64,000 nucleotides of DNA, taken from assembly GCF_000813825.1 (NCBI RefSeq), contig NZ_JWTA01000019.1, forward strand, positions 33,288-97,287, given 5' to 3'. Position numbers and translations under genes: made by a program. Below are positions 43,114-52,695 of the stretch, piece by piece. This DNA is from Chryseobacterium taiwanense. Its GTDB lineage: Bacteria > Bacteroidota > Bacteroidia > Flavobacteriales > Weeksellaceae. The notes under the pieces are model-generated. The model had not been told where the DNA came from, made no database searches, and worked only from the letters and a program-made list of their open reading frames with translations. How positions within the stretch are numbered: position 1 is the first letter of the stretch; every line of letters starts with the position of its first letter.

Positions 43114-43746
43114 TTACCAGTATTTTTGATTAACGGTACCATACAGGTTGAGAACTCTCTGCGTATTGTTCTGCTTTTTGGCTCTCAGATAACTCACAGA
43201 GATATTCTTATTGGTGTAATATCTTACCAGATTGTGATAATCTTTCACCTCTTTATATACTCTGTCAATGATTTCCATTCTTTCCTTATCATTGAGTGAT
43301 AGATTGGTAGAAGTGACAATCTGCTTTAGTTCTTTAAGCAGTTCAGTGCTTTCGTTCAATAGTGTTGAATAACCATTGGCTATTGCTGTTAATTCCTGCG
43401 TATTGAAATTGGGATCATTTAGCATCTTTCCGAAATTATTGACATACATTTCGGAAACGTCACCCACCAGTAAAACAGTCTGCTGAACTTTGCGGGCATC
43501 TTTCACCAGATTATTAACTGCTTTTAATTGGTCATAATATTCCTTACCCTGCTCATACACCTTTTTAACTTCATTGAAATTCTTAACTACATTCGATACT
43601 GTAGATGAGGTCTGTACGATTTCATTCGCAGAGTTGAGTATTCCTGAAGCCAGATTAGCCGGGTCCGTAACCACAAATTGTGCTTTTGCAAATGATGTTA
43701 TAGCTAATACAATAACCATAACGCTTGTAATGATTAGATTTTTCAT
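43114..43746 (-). CDS. traI: conjugative transposon protein TraI (DUF4141)
   Basis: 210 residues with a signal peptide (IITSVMVIVLAITSFAKAQ). Mostly helical periplasmic protein: VVTDPANLASGILNSANEIVQ, QTVLLVGDVSEMYVNNFGKML, and LNDKERMEIIDRVYKEVKDY. This is the DUF4141 TraI protein of CTnDOT-type elements, proposed VirB5-like role in the mating channel (not a relaxase despite its name). 21 bp downstream of traG. Confidence 0.9.
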   Translation of the reverse strand: MKNLIITSVMVIVLAITSFAKAQFVVTDPANLASGILNSANEIVQTSSTVSNVVKNFNEVKKVYEQGKEYYDQLKAVNNLVKDARKVQQTVLLVGDVSEMYVNNFGKMLNDPNFNTQELTAIANGYSTLLNESTELLKELKQIVTSTNLSLNDKERMEIIDRVYKEVKDYHNLVRYYTNKNISVSYLRAKKQNNTQRVLNLYGTVNQKYW

Positions 43747-43767
43747 TGGTATAAAATTTTAAATGAT

Positions 43768-46278
43768 TTAAGTTTCTTTTGTGTTCGATTTGATTCTCCT
43801 AAGGGAAATCCTTTTGATAGCATGCTCTACATTGCCGTCAAGTTCAGAAGCGAGATGCATGACTTCCATTTTTTCTGTTTCTTCTGTGGTATAGGCCAGA
43901 TATTCCTCTGTGGAAACTTCCGTAGCATATACTGCAGAGTGCGTTCCTCCTAATCCGATCCATACCTCCTTATAAAGTCTTTTCGGATCATTATTCATAT
44001 TGATTGAAAGAACCTGCGCTTTTTCTTTGTCTGTAAGACCCAGCATTGCCTGAATGTCATCAAACTTGTTCATGTATTTCCGCTGATCCAAAAGAATCTT
44101 ACAGTCTGAATTGTTGATGATGCTTTCCTTAACGATAGGAGACTGAATAATGTCATCCACCTCCTGTGTAACCACTATGGCTTCTCCAAAGAATTTTCTG
44201 ACGGTCTTGAAGAGATATTTGATATACTCAGCCATTCCTTCTTTAGCAATTGCCTTCCAGGCCTCTTCGATCAGGATAAGCTTTCGAATTCCCTTTAGTC
44301 TTCGCATTTTATTAATGAAGACCTCCATAATGATTATGGTTACAATAGGAAACAGGATTTTATGATCTTTAATGGCATCAATCTCAAAAACAATGAATCG
44401 CTTTGATAAAAGATCTAACTGCTTTTCTGAATTCAGTAAATAATCATATTCTCCGCCTTTGTAATACGGTTCTAAAACATTCAGAAAATTAGCAATGTCA
44501 AAATCCTTTTCCCTGACCTTTTTTTCCTCCAGCACTTTCTGATAATCTTCTTTGACATATTCATAAAATCTATTAAAAGAGGGATGCTGATCATGGTTTT
44601 TGATCTTCTCGATATATCCGCTAACTGCATTGGATAATGCCACTTCTTCGGAGCGGGTTGGCGGTTCATCATCTCTTTTCCACAGTGTAAGAATTAACGT
44701 TTTTATACTTTCTCTTTTCTCAATGTCAAAGATTCCGTCATCTGTGTAAAATGGATTAAAAGCTATCGGATTATCTTCTGTATAGGTAAAATACACACCA
44801 TCTTCACCCTTTGTTTTCCCTTTGATCAGTTCACATAAACCCTGGTAAGAATTTCCGGTATCAACTAACAGAACATGGGCTCCCTGTTCATAATATTGCC
44901 TCACCATATGGTTAGTAAAGAATGACTTCCCACTTCCCGAAGGTCCCAAAATGAACTTGTTTCGGTTGGTAATGATTCCCTGTTTCATTGGAAGATCTGA
45001 AATATCCAGGTGAATAGGTTTTCCCGTCAGTCTATCTGCCATTTTGATCCCAAATGGAGAGGGTGAATTCTGATAATTGGTTTCCTCAGTGAAAAAACAC
45101 AATGCTGGTTCAATAAACGTATAAAAGCTTTCCTCACTTGGAAAGTCTCCGGCATTTCCAGGAATACCAGCCCAGTACAATGTTGCTGTATCTGTTGTAT
45201 TGTGTCGTGGCTTACATTCCATGAGTGCCAAAGCACTTCCTGTGTCATTCTTAAGTTGCTTCAATTCATGGGGATTGTCAGACCATGACATCACATTAAA
45301 ATGAGCACGGATGGATTGCAATCCAAAAGAATGAGCTTCGTTGAGGTATTTCTCAATCCATTCCTTATTGATCTGATTGGCTCTGCTGTATCTTGCCAAT
45401 GAATGCATATTTCTGGTGGATTTTTCAAACTTGTTCAGATTGTCATCACTGTTATCAATAAACAAATACTGATTGTAGATATGATTACAATTGAGCAAAA
45501 GTCCTACCGGAGAAGCAAATGAAAGCAGGCAGTCACTTCGGTCGGTACTCAGTTTCTCATATCGACTATGGGAGGAGACTGCTCCTGGAAGATCGTCGGT
45601 ATCTGACAAGGTGTGCATAGTGATACGGTTGTTACCGATACGCATTTCTTCTGCTCCTAGATTCAAATCCTGAAGAGAAGGATTGATTTCTCTGGATAAG
45701 GTCAGATATTGTTCAAGAAGACCTGATTGTTTTTCAGTTCCTGTAATTTCATCGGTGGTCATCTTTTCTAAGAAAATAGATCCGCTGTCGTTCATGATTC
45801 TTTCAAACTGATCAACTGCTTCCATAAATCGACTCATCATTTCCTTATCCCTGATTTCTTTTGGAATCAAGACTCCTTTGCAAAGCGATGAGAAATTACT
45901 CTGCATCCTCATTCTTTCCTTACTAGTCTTCGTAATAAAGAGGTAGCAGTAATGATTCAAGAAAGGTCTTTCATTAAAGTGTCTATTAAAAGACTTTGAT
46001 AAAAAGCTTTGACCGTCATTGGATAAATCAGGGCAGTAATTCTCTTTGATAAACCAGTCCTGTTTATGAACAATACTGTAATCAGGTAAAGTCTTTATGG
46101 CTTTGAACCAAGCCGAATGGATAGCTTCATACTCAGCTGATGCGACAGTAAATAATTCGGGAAGCCCTACTTTGAAACAAACCGTAACATCAGCATCTTT
46201 TGAAATAATGCAGTTCTCTTCGACAGCCAGCAGTGGAAATCTACTTTCCAGCGTTGCCGCTTTGGATTGATTTCTCAT
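43768..46278 (-). CDS. traG: TraG conjugation ATPase (VirB4-like)
   Basis: 836 residues, the largest tra gene. An N-terminal CagE/TrbE/VirB domain precedes the ATPase: Walker A GPSGSGKS (K451), Walker B in KLILIEEAWKAIAKEGM with its Glu, and VVTQEVDDIIQS. It drives assembly and substrate transport at the inner membrane. Its ATG overlaps the traF stop by 4 bases, so translation is coupled. Length is typical. Confidence 0.95.
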   Translation of the reverse strand: MRNQSKAATLESRFPLLAVEENCIISKDADVTVCFKVGLPELFTVASAEYEAIHSAWFKAIKTLPDYSIVHKQDWFIKENYCPDLSNDGQSFLSKSFNRHFNERPFLNHYCYLFITKTSKERMRMQSNFSSLCKGVLIPKEIRDKEMMSRFMEAVDQFERIMNDSGSIFLEKMTTDEITGTEKQSGLLEQYLTLSREINPSLQDLNLGAEEMRIGNNRITMHTLSDTDDLPGAVSSHSRYEKLSTDRSDCLLSFASPVGLLLNCNHIYNQYLFIDNSDDNLNKFEKSTRNMHSLARYSRANQINKEWIEKYLNEAHSFGLQSIRAHFNVMSWSDNPHELKQLKNDTGSALALMECKPRHNTTDTATLYWAGIPGNAGDFPSEESFYTFIEPALCFFTEETNYQNSPSPFGIKMADRLTGKPIHLDISDLPMKQGIITNRNKFILGPSGSGKSFFTNHMVRQYYEQGAHVLLVDTGNSYQGLCELIKGKTKGEDGVYFTYTEDNPIAFNPFYTDDGIFDIEKRESIKTLILTLWKRDDEPPTRSEEVALSNAVSGYIEKIKNHDQHPSFNRFYEYVKEDYQKVLEEKKVREKDFDIANFLNVLEPYYKGGEYDYLLNSEKQLDLLSKRFIVFEIDAIKDHKILFPIVTIIIMEVFINKMRRLKGIRKLILIEEAWKAIAKEGMAEYIKYLFKTVRKFFGEAIVVTQEVDDIIQSPIVKESIINNSDCKILLDQRKYMNKFDDIQAMLGLTDKEKAQVLSINMNNDPKRLYKEVWIGLGGTHSAVYATEVSTEEYLAYTTEETEKMEVMHLASELDGNVEHAIKRISLRRIKSNTKET

Positions 46279-46607
46279 GCTACAGTTTTTTTAGAGTGTA
46301 CCTTGATATACCTGAAAATGGATTTTCGGCTGATGATGTACTTTGGATGCTTCTTTTTTGCTCCCAATTTCATTAATCCATGTTCTCCATACTTTCTGTT
46401 AAGAGAAAAGGTCTTCCAAATGAGAAGACCAGAAGTAGTTCCTCCAAGAAGTAAGCAGAAATAGGTATTGACACCAGCCATATACATGATCATGATGAAT
46501 ACGAGTATTCCCAATAATCCTCCTGCAAAAATGAACAGGTACTGTGCTTTCAATCCTTTGAACTCAACCGTTCTTCCGATTCCCTTGTTGATATGATAGG
46601 TATTCAT
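46275..46607 (-). CDS. traF: TraF (DUF4133) membrane protein
   Basis: 110 residues starting MNTYHINKGIGRTVEFKGLKAQ, the standard DUF4133 opening. Two membrane helices (about 22-42 and 44-62) and a basic C-terminus. This is the VirB3-like protein, commonly between TraE and TraG. The upstream Met at 46610 is equally possible; the frame further up overlaps traE. Confidence 0.9.
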   Translation of the reverse strand: MNTYHINKGIGRTVEFKGLKAQYLFIFAGGLLGILVFIMIMYMAGVNTYFCLLLGGTTSGLLIWKTFSLNRKYGEHGLMKLGAKKKHPKYIISRKSIFRYIKVHSKKTVA

Positions 46608-46618
46608 CATCAATGATT

Positions 46619-46924
46619 TTAAAGGAAGAATGAACGTAGGATGGTAGCTGCAACAATTAAAAAGATACAAGCTCCAAACCAACTGGCAGCAGTTTTACTG
46701 GTATCAGGATCGCCACTGCTGAATTTGTTGTAAACCTTGACCCCGCCAATCAAGCCGACCACCGCACCAATGGCGTAGATCAGTTTCGTTGCAGGATCAA
46801 AATACGAAGTAACCATCTGCGTTGCTTCAGTGATTCCTGCAGAACCGTTTCCTTGGGCAGCTATTGGGATGGTAATGATAAAAACCAATGCTGAAATCAA
46901 CATCTTTTTTCTTTGTTTTTCCAT
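46619..46924 (-). CDS. traE: TraE (DUF4134) membrane protein
   Basis: 101 residues: signal/first hydrophobic helix (7-23), GNGSAGITEATQMVTSYFDPATKLIYAIGAVVGLIGGVKVYNKFSSGDPDTSKTAASWFGACIFLIVA is the DUF4134 pattern with two further membrane helices. VirB2-like pilin candidate. First gene of the traE-N operon, so the operon promoter should lie in 46925-47143. Confidence 0.92.
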   Translation of the reverse strand: MEKQRKKMLISALVFIITIPIAAQGNGSAGITEATQMVTSYFDPATKLIYAIGAVVGLIGGVKVYNKFSSGDPDTSKTAASWFGACIFLIVAATILRSFFL

Positions 46925-46953
46925 AATGTATACAGATTAAATTGTTACGATTA

Positions 46954-46968
46954 CCCACTGTCTGTGGG
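46954..46968. promoter_or_regulatory. short palindrome in the divergent traE / STAND gene gap
   Basis: CCCAC-TGTCT-GTGGG, a perfect 5-bp inverted repeat 30 bases upstream of the traE start. Plausible operator; the 219-bp gap must hold the promoters for both divergent genes, but no full TTG/TAnnTTTG pair was found on either strand. Confidence 0.35.
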
Positions 46969-47143
46969 CTATGGAAACAAAGATCATTGTAAGCTTATGA
47001 GAAATTAGGATATGACTTTGGTAGCCTTTGTTTGGCAATCAATGGAATATTGTTATAGCGAAATATTTAATTTTTTAAGATTGTATTTTTTAATATTTTT
47101 ACATAAAAATCTCTATTAAGAGAGTTAAATTAAAATATCACTG

Positions 47144-50100
47144 ATGAATACTGAATGGCTTAACTTAAGACCTTTTAATGGGGATATAAAAAATGGTTTC
47201 GAAGAATTGGTTTGCCAATTAGCACGAACAGAAGAAATTCAAAATCGAAAAAAATTCATTAGAGTTGCAGCTCCAGATGGAGGTGTAGAATCATATTGTA
47301 TTTTAGATAATGGGGATGAATATGGTTGGCAGGCAAAGTATTTTTCATCGATGGCTGATAGTCAGTGGAAACAATTGACAAAATCATTTAAAAAGGCTAT
47401 AGAAAAGCACCCTAACCTTACAAGATATTATATTTGTATACCTTTAGATAGGCAAGATCCAAGATTAGAAGAACAAAAGTGGTTCATGGATCGATGGAAT
47501 GATTATGTACAAGAATGGACAGATCACGCAAACTCTTTGGGTAAATCTGTCGAATTTATCTATTGGGGCAATTCTGAAATTTTTGACAGTTTAGCGAAAC
47601 CGGTGAATGAGGGTAAAATAAAATTTTGGTTTCAAAAAGATGAATTTTCAGACTCATGGTTTAAGGAAAAGCTCAATCACAGTATATTAAATCTTGAAAA
47701 GAGGTACACACCTGACAATAATGTTGATTTACCTATTGCAAAAATATTTGATGGGCTTGCAAGAGATACCTTTTTCAAAGAACAGTTTGATGTTTACTAC
47801 CATGATTTTATAAAAAAATTAAACAAAATTTCTTCGTTGAAAGTTGATGTGACTGCATTAGAGTTGTCTGAAAAAATTCAATCCACTGGATTGAATATAA
47901 TACGTCAAGTTGATGCTATTGATTTTGACGAAATTACTTGTATTAATCATGATGAAATAACAGAAAGTCTTAGTATATGTGAAGAATTTGTAAAAGATTT
48001 AATTAGGAACTTTTATGAATCTGATTACAATGCCAAAGAAAAAAGGAAAGTAAAGAATCAATACACTTCACATACGAACACCTATCATAGTGAAATTAGA
48101 GATTGTAACAATTTACTTTCAGCTATTGATGAATTTTACAGTTTTTTAAATAGTCCTACTGTTTTTTTATCAAATACACCTAAATTAATTTTATCAGGAG
48201 AGGCAGGAGTAGGGAAATCTCATCTTCTTGCAGACATTGCTAAGAATAGAGAAAAAAGGGAGCAATATTCTATTTTGTTACTTGGACAACTTTTTTCAAC
48301 TGAGGAAGATCCCTGGTCTCAGATTAAGAAGCTGCTGGATTTATCTGGTAGCATAAACGAATTTTTAGGTGCTTTAAATGCAAAAGCTGAAAGTACTGAT
48401 TCAAGGCTTATTGTATTTATTGACGCAATTAATGAAGGATTTGGTAAGACTGTCTGGAAAAATAATCTATTAAATTTTTTAGATAGTTTTTCAAGGTTTC
48501 CAAATCTGGGTGTTGTTCTCAGTGTTCGGAAATCATATGAAAGATTACTTGTTTCTAAAACGATATATCAGGAAAATATTGCTTTACGTTTAGAGCATTA
48601 CGGTTTTGCTAATCACGAGTATGATGCAACAAAAATATATTTTAGGAATTATAATATCAAAGAACCAAGCATACCCCTTCTTCATCCTGAATTTTCTAAC
48701 CCGTTATTTCTAAGACTGTTTTGTGAAGGATTACGGAAAAAAGGATTGCAGGAAATTCCTGATGGGTATGAAGGAATCAGTGAAATTTTGGCCTTTTTTT
48801 TAGATGCAGTAAATGAGAAAATATCGGATAAACATAATATACCTGTAAAATTAAATGTGGTTCAAAAAGTGGTTCAAAAAATTGCAGAAGAAATTATGGA
48901 AACCAATAATTCTTTCTTGCGTCTTGACCATGCTTTTAATTTTGTTACACAGGCAAAAGAGTGCAATGCTGTTCAGGATAAATCGCAATTTTTTCAGGAT
49001 ATTATTTCTGAAGGAGTTTTAACAGAAAACGTTTTCTATCAAAATTCAGAACATTTTGATTGTGTCTATATTTCTTATGAAAGATTCAGCGATCATTTGA
49101 TAGCAAAGTACTATATTGAAAAGTATTTAAATAGAAAAAATCCCCAATCGTCCTTTATCGAAGATTCTAATTCAGTTAAAGGCTTAAAAAAAATAGGAGA
49201 AAAGTTAGGAATTAAGTTTGCTCCAAAAAAACTATTTGAACTCGTAAAAGATGAATATTCTGCAGACGATAGAAAAGGGATTATTGAAGCGTTATCTATA
49301 CAGCTACCTGAAGTTATCGGACGAGAATTATATGATTTAGTTCCTAGGCAAGTTAAAAAATTTAGTTCAGTAGCTGATTCTTTATTACAAAGTATAATAT
49401 GGAGAAGAGCTGATACAATAAGTAAAACGACGGAGGATTACATTAATGAAACTGTTAAAAACGGGGTTATTCATTATAATCAATTTTTTTCTACGATATT
49501 ACAAGTTTGTGCAAATCCTAAAAATCATTTTAACAGTGACTTTCTTCATCATAAGCTCTCAAAGCTGAGTATGGCGGATAGAGATTCTTGGTGGATACGT
49601 TTCACTAATGAGCATTTTGAAGATTATTACATGAAACAACCGCAGATAAAGAGGCTAATTAATTGGTCGTGGAACGAGTATCCGAAGGACTTTGTTTCTG
49701 ATGAATCTATTCTACTGTTAAGTCAAACAATAATTTGGTTATTAGGAAGCTCAAACAGAGTTCTGAGGGATTCTGCAACAAAAGCATTAGTATGTTTGTT
49801 GGAAAATAGAATCCCTGTTTTAATAAATGTAATCAATAAATTTGGTGATGTTAATGATCCTTATATTTTACAGAGAATATATGCTGTAGCATATGGTTGT
49901 GCCTTAAGAACAATTCAAAAAGAACAGCTTAAAGATTTAGGGGAACGTGTTTATGAAAATATTTTTTCTAAAGAAAATATAATCCCTGACATTCTTTTGC
50001 GAGATTATGCAAGAGGAGTTATAGAATTTGCGTTATATAATGGAAATGATTTTGATTTTGATATTGCAAAAGTAAGACCTCCGTATAAGAGTGTCTTACC

Positions 50101-51469
50101 AGAAATTTTTCCAACAAATGAAGAGATTGATCAATATAAATTTGAATATGATGACACGGGATATAAACAGCATCATCGAAGCCAAAATCAAATTCTTAAA
50201 TCAATGATAACAGAGTATGGCAGATCAACAGGAGGATACGGTGACTTTGGAAGATATGTTTTCCAAAGCGGCTTAAGTAGATGGAGAGTTGATGAAAATG
50301 ATTGGAGCAATTTGGCTGTACAATGGATTTTTGAAAAATATGGGTATGATGTTAACAAGCACGGATATTTTGATAATGATATTGATTCTTCAGGGAGACA
50401 TGATCACCGTACAGAACGTATTGGAAAGAAATATCAATGGATTGCATTTTATGAAATTTTGGCTATCGTTTCAGATCATTATGATCTTTATGAAAATTAT
50501 TATTCGACAGATGCTGAACCTATTAACTATGAAGGGCCATGGAGTCCTTATGTTCGCGATATAGATCCAACAATAATAATGAAAGATAATCCGGATGATA
50601 AACAAAAGGTTTTTTGGTGGAATCCGGTTAATTATAGTTATACTGATAATCAAACTTTGGATGAATGGATTTTTGATAGAACAGATCTTCCAAGTTTAAA
50701 AGATATTGTACAAGTTACTGATGAAAATGATGTTGAATGGTTTGTTTTAGAATCTTATCCAGATTGGACTGAACCTTCTGAACGAGGAGAAGAAGAATAT
50801 GACAGTGAAAGAAAAAGATTATTTTTTATGCTAAGCAGTTATATTATAGAAAAATCTGAAAAACAACAGTTATTGGATTATTTGCAAAATAGAGAATTAG
50901 CAGGAAGTGGTATTCCTGAAGTATCGAGTCGATACGAGATTTTCAGTAGAGAATATTATTGGTCTATCGCAGAGCAGACATTCTCTATACCTTACTATCA
51001 TGGTGAGACTTGGACAGAATTAAATGATAGGGAAGCACCTTATGATAAAATTGGTTCTTTAGCAAAAACAACTATCTTCTATAATTGGGAAGAGGAATTT
51101 GATGCATCTAAAACGCAACCACTTTCATTTCATCGACCAACTTCTTTTTTGTTCGATATTCTTAAACTTAAATATTCATCTAAGGAGGGAGTTTATGTGA
51201 ATGATAGTGATGAGGTAATTTGTTTTGATCCAAATACTACAACATCCACCATTTCATCGCTTTTAGTTAGAAAGAAAGATTTGCTTGAAGCCTTAGAAAA
51301 AAATGATTTAGACATCGTTTGGACATCTATGGGAGAGAAGTTAACAATAGGGGGGAATTTTAGAAGTTGGAGCGGGAGGTTAAATATTTATGACGTTCTT
51401 CATTTTAATGACGAAAATGTTCTACAGCAAAATTCATTCTTTAAAGAGGAAAGAAGAACAAATAACTAA
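47144..51469 (+). CDS. giant STAND-type NTPase with N-terminal PD-(D/E)XK-like nuclease domain, possible antiphage sensor
   Basis: 1441 residues. The first 150 residues look like a restriction-endonuclease-like fold: FEELVCQLA (E20/E21), PDGGVE (D45), then GWQAKYF (Q63-x-K65). The STAND/AAA-type NTPase region starts with Walker A GEAGVGKS (K358) and Walker B LIVFIDAINEG (D427), followed by sensor-like helices (VVLSVRKSYERLL). The rest, about 800 residues, is helix-rich with no recognised domain, the expected place for a ligand-sensing array. Size, order of domains and ICE location resemble Avs-type antiviral STAND proteins, in which target binding by the C-terminus activates the N-terminal nuclease. 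It is inserted antiparallel between traD and traE. Defence is inferred, not shown. Confidence 0.8.
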   Translation: MNTEWLNLRPFNGDIKNGFEELVCQLARTEEIQNRKKFIRVAAPDGGVESYCILDNGDEYGWQAKYFSSMADSQWKQLTKSFKKAIEKHPNLTRYYICIPLDRQDPRLEEQKWFMDRWNDYVQEWTDHANSLGKSVEFIYWGNSEIFDSLAKPVNEGKIKFWFQKDEFSDSWFKEKLNHSILNLEKRYTPDNNVDLPIAKIFDGLARDTFFKEQFDVYYHDFIKKLNKISSLKVDVTALELSEKIQSTGLNIIRQVDAIDFDEITCINHDEITESLSICEEFVKDLIRNFYESDYNAKEKRKVKNQYTSHTNTYHSEIRDCNNLLSAIDEFYSFLNSPTVFLSNTPKLILSGEAGVGKSHLLADIAKNREKREQYSILLLGQLFSTEEDPWSQIKKLLDLSGSINEFLGALNAKAESTDSRLIVFIDAINEGFGKTVWKNNLLNFLDSFSRFPNLGVVLSVRKSYERLLVSKTIYQENIALRLEHYGFANHEYDATKIYFRNYNIKEPSIPLLHPEFSNPLFLRLFCEGLRKKGLQEIPDGYEGISEILAFFLDAVNEKISDKHNIPVKLNVVQKVVQKIAEEIMETNNSFLRLDHAFNFVTQAKECNAVQDKSQFFQDIISEGVLTENVFYQNSEHFDCVYISYERFSDHLIAKYYIEKYLNRKNPQSSFIEDSNSVKGLKKIGEKLGIKFAPKKLFELVKDEYSADDRKGIIEALSIQLPEVIGRELYDLVPRQVKKFSSVADSLLQSIIWRRADTISKTTEDYINETVKNGVIHYNQFFSTILQVCANPKNHFNSDFLHHKLSKLSMADRDSWWIRFTNEHFEDYYMKQPQIKRLINWSWNEYPKDFVSDESILLLSQTIIWLLGSSNRVLRDSATKALVCLLENRIPVLINVINKFGDVNDPYILQRIYAVAYGCALRTIQKEQLKDLGERVYENIFSKENIIPDILLRDYARGVIEFALYNGNDFDFDIAKVRPPYKSVLPEIFPTNEEIDQYKFEYDDTGYKQHHRSQNQILKSMITEYGRSTGGYGDFGRYVFQSGLSRWRVDENDWSNLAVQWIFEKYGYDVNKHGYFDNDIDSSGRHDHRTERIGKKYQWIAFYEILAIVSDHYDLYENYYSTDAEPINYEGPWSPYVRDIDPTIIMKDNPDDKQKVFWWNPVNYSYTDNQTLDEWIFDRTDLPSLKDIVQVTDENDVEWFVLESYPDWTEPSERGEEEYDSERKRLFFMLSSYIIEKSEKQQLLDYLQNRELAGSGIPEVSSRYEIFSREYYWSIAEQTFSIPYYHGETWTELNDREAPYDKIGSLAKTTIFYNWEEEFDASKTQPLSFHRPTSFLFDILKLKYSSKEGVYVNDSDEVICFDPNTTTSTISSLLVRKKDLLEALEKNDLDIVWTSMGEKLTIGGNFRSWSGRLNIYDVLHFNDENVLQQNSFFKEERRTNN

Positions 51470-51492
51470 TACTAAATAAACATCATAAAAAA

Positions 51493-51549
51493 ACCTAGCC
51501 GAAGCTAGGTAAAACTAATAACCATGAAAACTCAATTAAACATGAGAAT
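51493..51549 (+). ncRNA. hairpin plus conserved segment, copy 1 (possible structured RNA)
   Basis: ACCTAGC (51493-51499) pairs with GCTAGGT (51504-51510) around CGAA, and is immediately followed by a 39-base stretch beginning aaaactaataaccatgaaaa that recurs at 59002-59041 with one added base. At both sites the stem sequence differs but pairing and position are kept. A short frame inside (MKTQ...) is not conserved because of the inserted base. It lies at the 3' end of the STAND gene. Confidence 0.5.
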
Positions 51550-51644
51550 TGTTTCTCTTAGAAACAATAAGAATGCCTAACTGTTCTTAAAATATCATAA
51601 TTAGAGTTATAGAGCGTTAATTTTTTGCTTTTTACTATTTGTTA

Positions 51645-52280
51645 TCAAATGAACTTTTCAATGTCAAATTCCCTAATATTATCATTCCGCAAAAAAGGAG
51701 TACTGTTTTCATATTCATCATCAAAACTTTTCTCTAAAAGTTCGGCTATTTTATGGGAAGCATTTTCTATAGAGTTCTCTATTAAGGTGTATAAATCGGT
51801 CCCATATATTTTCTGAACTATAGCTACTGCTGTTTCCTTTTCAGATGTATCACAAACTTCCTGTTGTAAGATTATTTTTGTAGTACTCAATTCTTCGAAG
51901 GTAACCCCTTGCGCAAAACCATTGTCCTTATCGATAATTCTATATTTTTTCCATTCTTCTTCCTCTTCAATAAAATCAGATTCGCTATTAAGATTTTTTT
52001 CTGGTTCTTCCTTTAGATTTTGAACATAGCTGTTTTCGTTGACATCATATTCTATGTCTAAAGTAGATGGATCAATCTCCAATTCTTTTTTTTGTTTTTC
52101 GATAAGAGAGGTTGGCAGCTCGTGACTTGGAATTGTTTTAGTTTCTCCCATGATGTTATGAGTGTTGTATGGGGCTCTCTTATTCTCTTTTGAAGGGGTC
52201 GAGGCTGGCTTAATAATAATTTTATCATGTAGAAGTAACAGGATTATGATGACTAAGCATATAAAAATGATAATTTCCAT
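51645..52280 (-). CDS. TraD-like conjugation protein
   Basis: 211 residues: one N-terminal membrane helix (1-18), a Pro/Ser/Thr/Lys-rich and acidic linker, and a C-terminal globular part (about 110-211: KYRIIDKDNGFAQGVTFEELSTTKIILQ, AIVQKIYGTDLYTLIENSIENA). Position directly after traA-B/C fits TraD (DUF4122-like). Role in transfer is not defined. In CTnDOT it would be followed by traE; here a cargo gene intervenes. Confidence 0.65.
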   Translation of the reverse strand: MEIIIFICLVIIILLLLHDKIIIKPASTPSKENKRAPYNTHNIMGETKTIPSHELPTSLIEKQKKELEIDPSTLDIEYDVNENSYVQNLKEEPEKNLNSESDFIEEEEEWKKYRIIDKDNGFAQGVTFEELSTTKIILQQEVCDTSEKETAVAIVQKIYGTDLYTLIENSIENASHKIAELLEKSFDDEYENSTPFLRNDNIREFDIEKFI

Positions 52281-52283
52281 GAT

Positions 52284-52688
52284 TTACAGTATTGGTTTAA
52301 AATGTTGGTTAAAATAATCGGTGATGTCATTTCCATAATCCAAGAAATGTTGTTCCAGAATATTATCAATATAAGAGTAAAGCGTCGTTCGGTCTTCTCT
52401 TGTAATCTGAACAATTCTCAACAGTCTTTCATGGTATTCAGGTCTTATGTAGACCACTTTGCCATTACGACCTGAAGGAAATCGATTGATCAAGAATGTA
52501 TCTTCATAGGTTCCTTTTTTGGTTGAATTAATTTTTGATTTTTCCTTAGATTTTTGAATAGGTGGTTCTTTTTTTTGATGTGTTGGTTGTAACGTTGCAG
52601 GTTCTTCACCACTGATGACCTGCATTAAATAATCTTCGTCTACATGAGGGTTTTCATGCTCTGTACTTTCTTTATTTGTAGCCATCAT
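52284..52688 (-). CDS. DUF3408 protein (TraB/TraC-like)
   Basis: 134 residues (133 if the adjacent Met at 52685 is the start). A disordered, charged N-terminal half (HQKKEPPIQKSKEKSKINST) precedes the DUF3408 domain (about 70-134: SGRNGKVVYIRPEYHERLLRIVQITREDRTTLYSYIDNILEQHF), which has a ribbon-helix-helix look and could bind DNA. It sits directly after parA (7-bp gap) as in other elements of this family; perhaps acts with ParA in element partitioning or transfer regulation. Confidence 0.85.
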   Translation of the reverse strand: MMATNKESTEHENPHVDEDYLMQVISGEEPATLQPTHQKKEPPIQKSKEKSKINSTKKGTYEDTFLINRFPSGRNGKVVYIRPEYHERLLRIVQITREDRTTLYSYIDNILEQHFLDYGNDITDYFNQHFKPIL

Positions 52689-52695
52689 TCTCCTT

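Noticed and set aside
51523..51580. 17-codon peptide inside RNA-like element copy 1
   Set aside because: The second copy has an extra base that changes the frame after four residues, so the peptide is not conserved; the nucleotide structure is.
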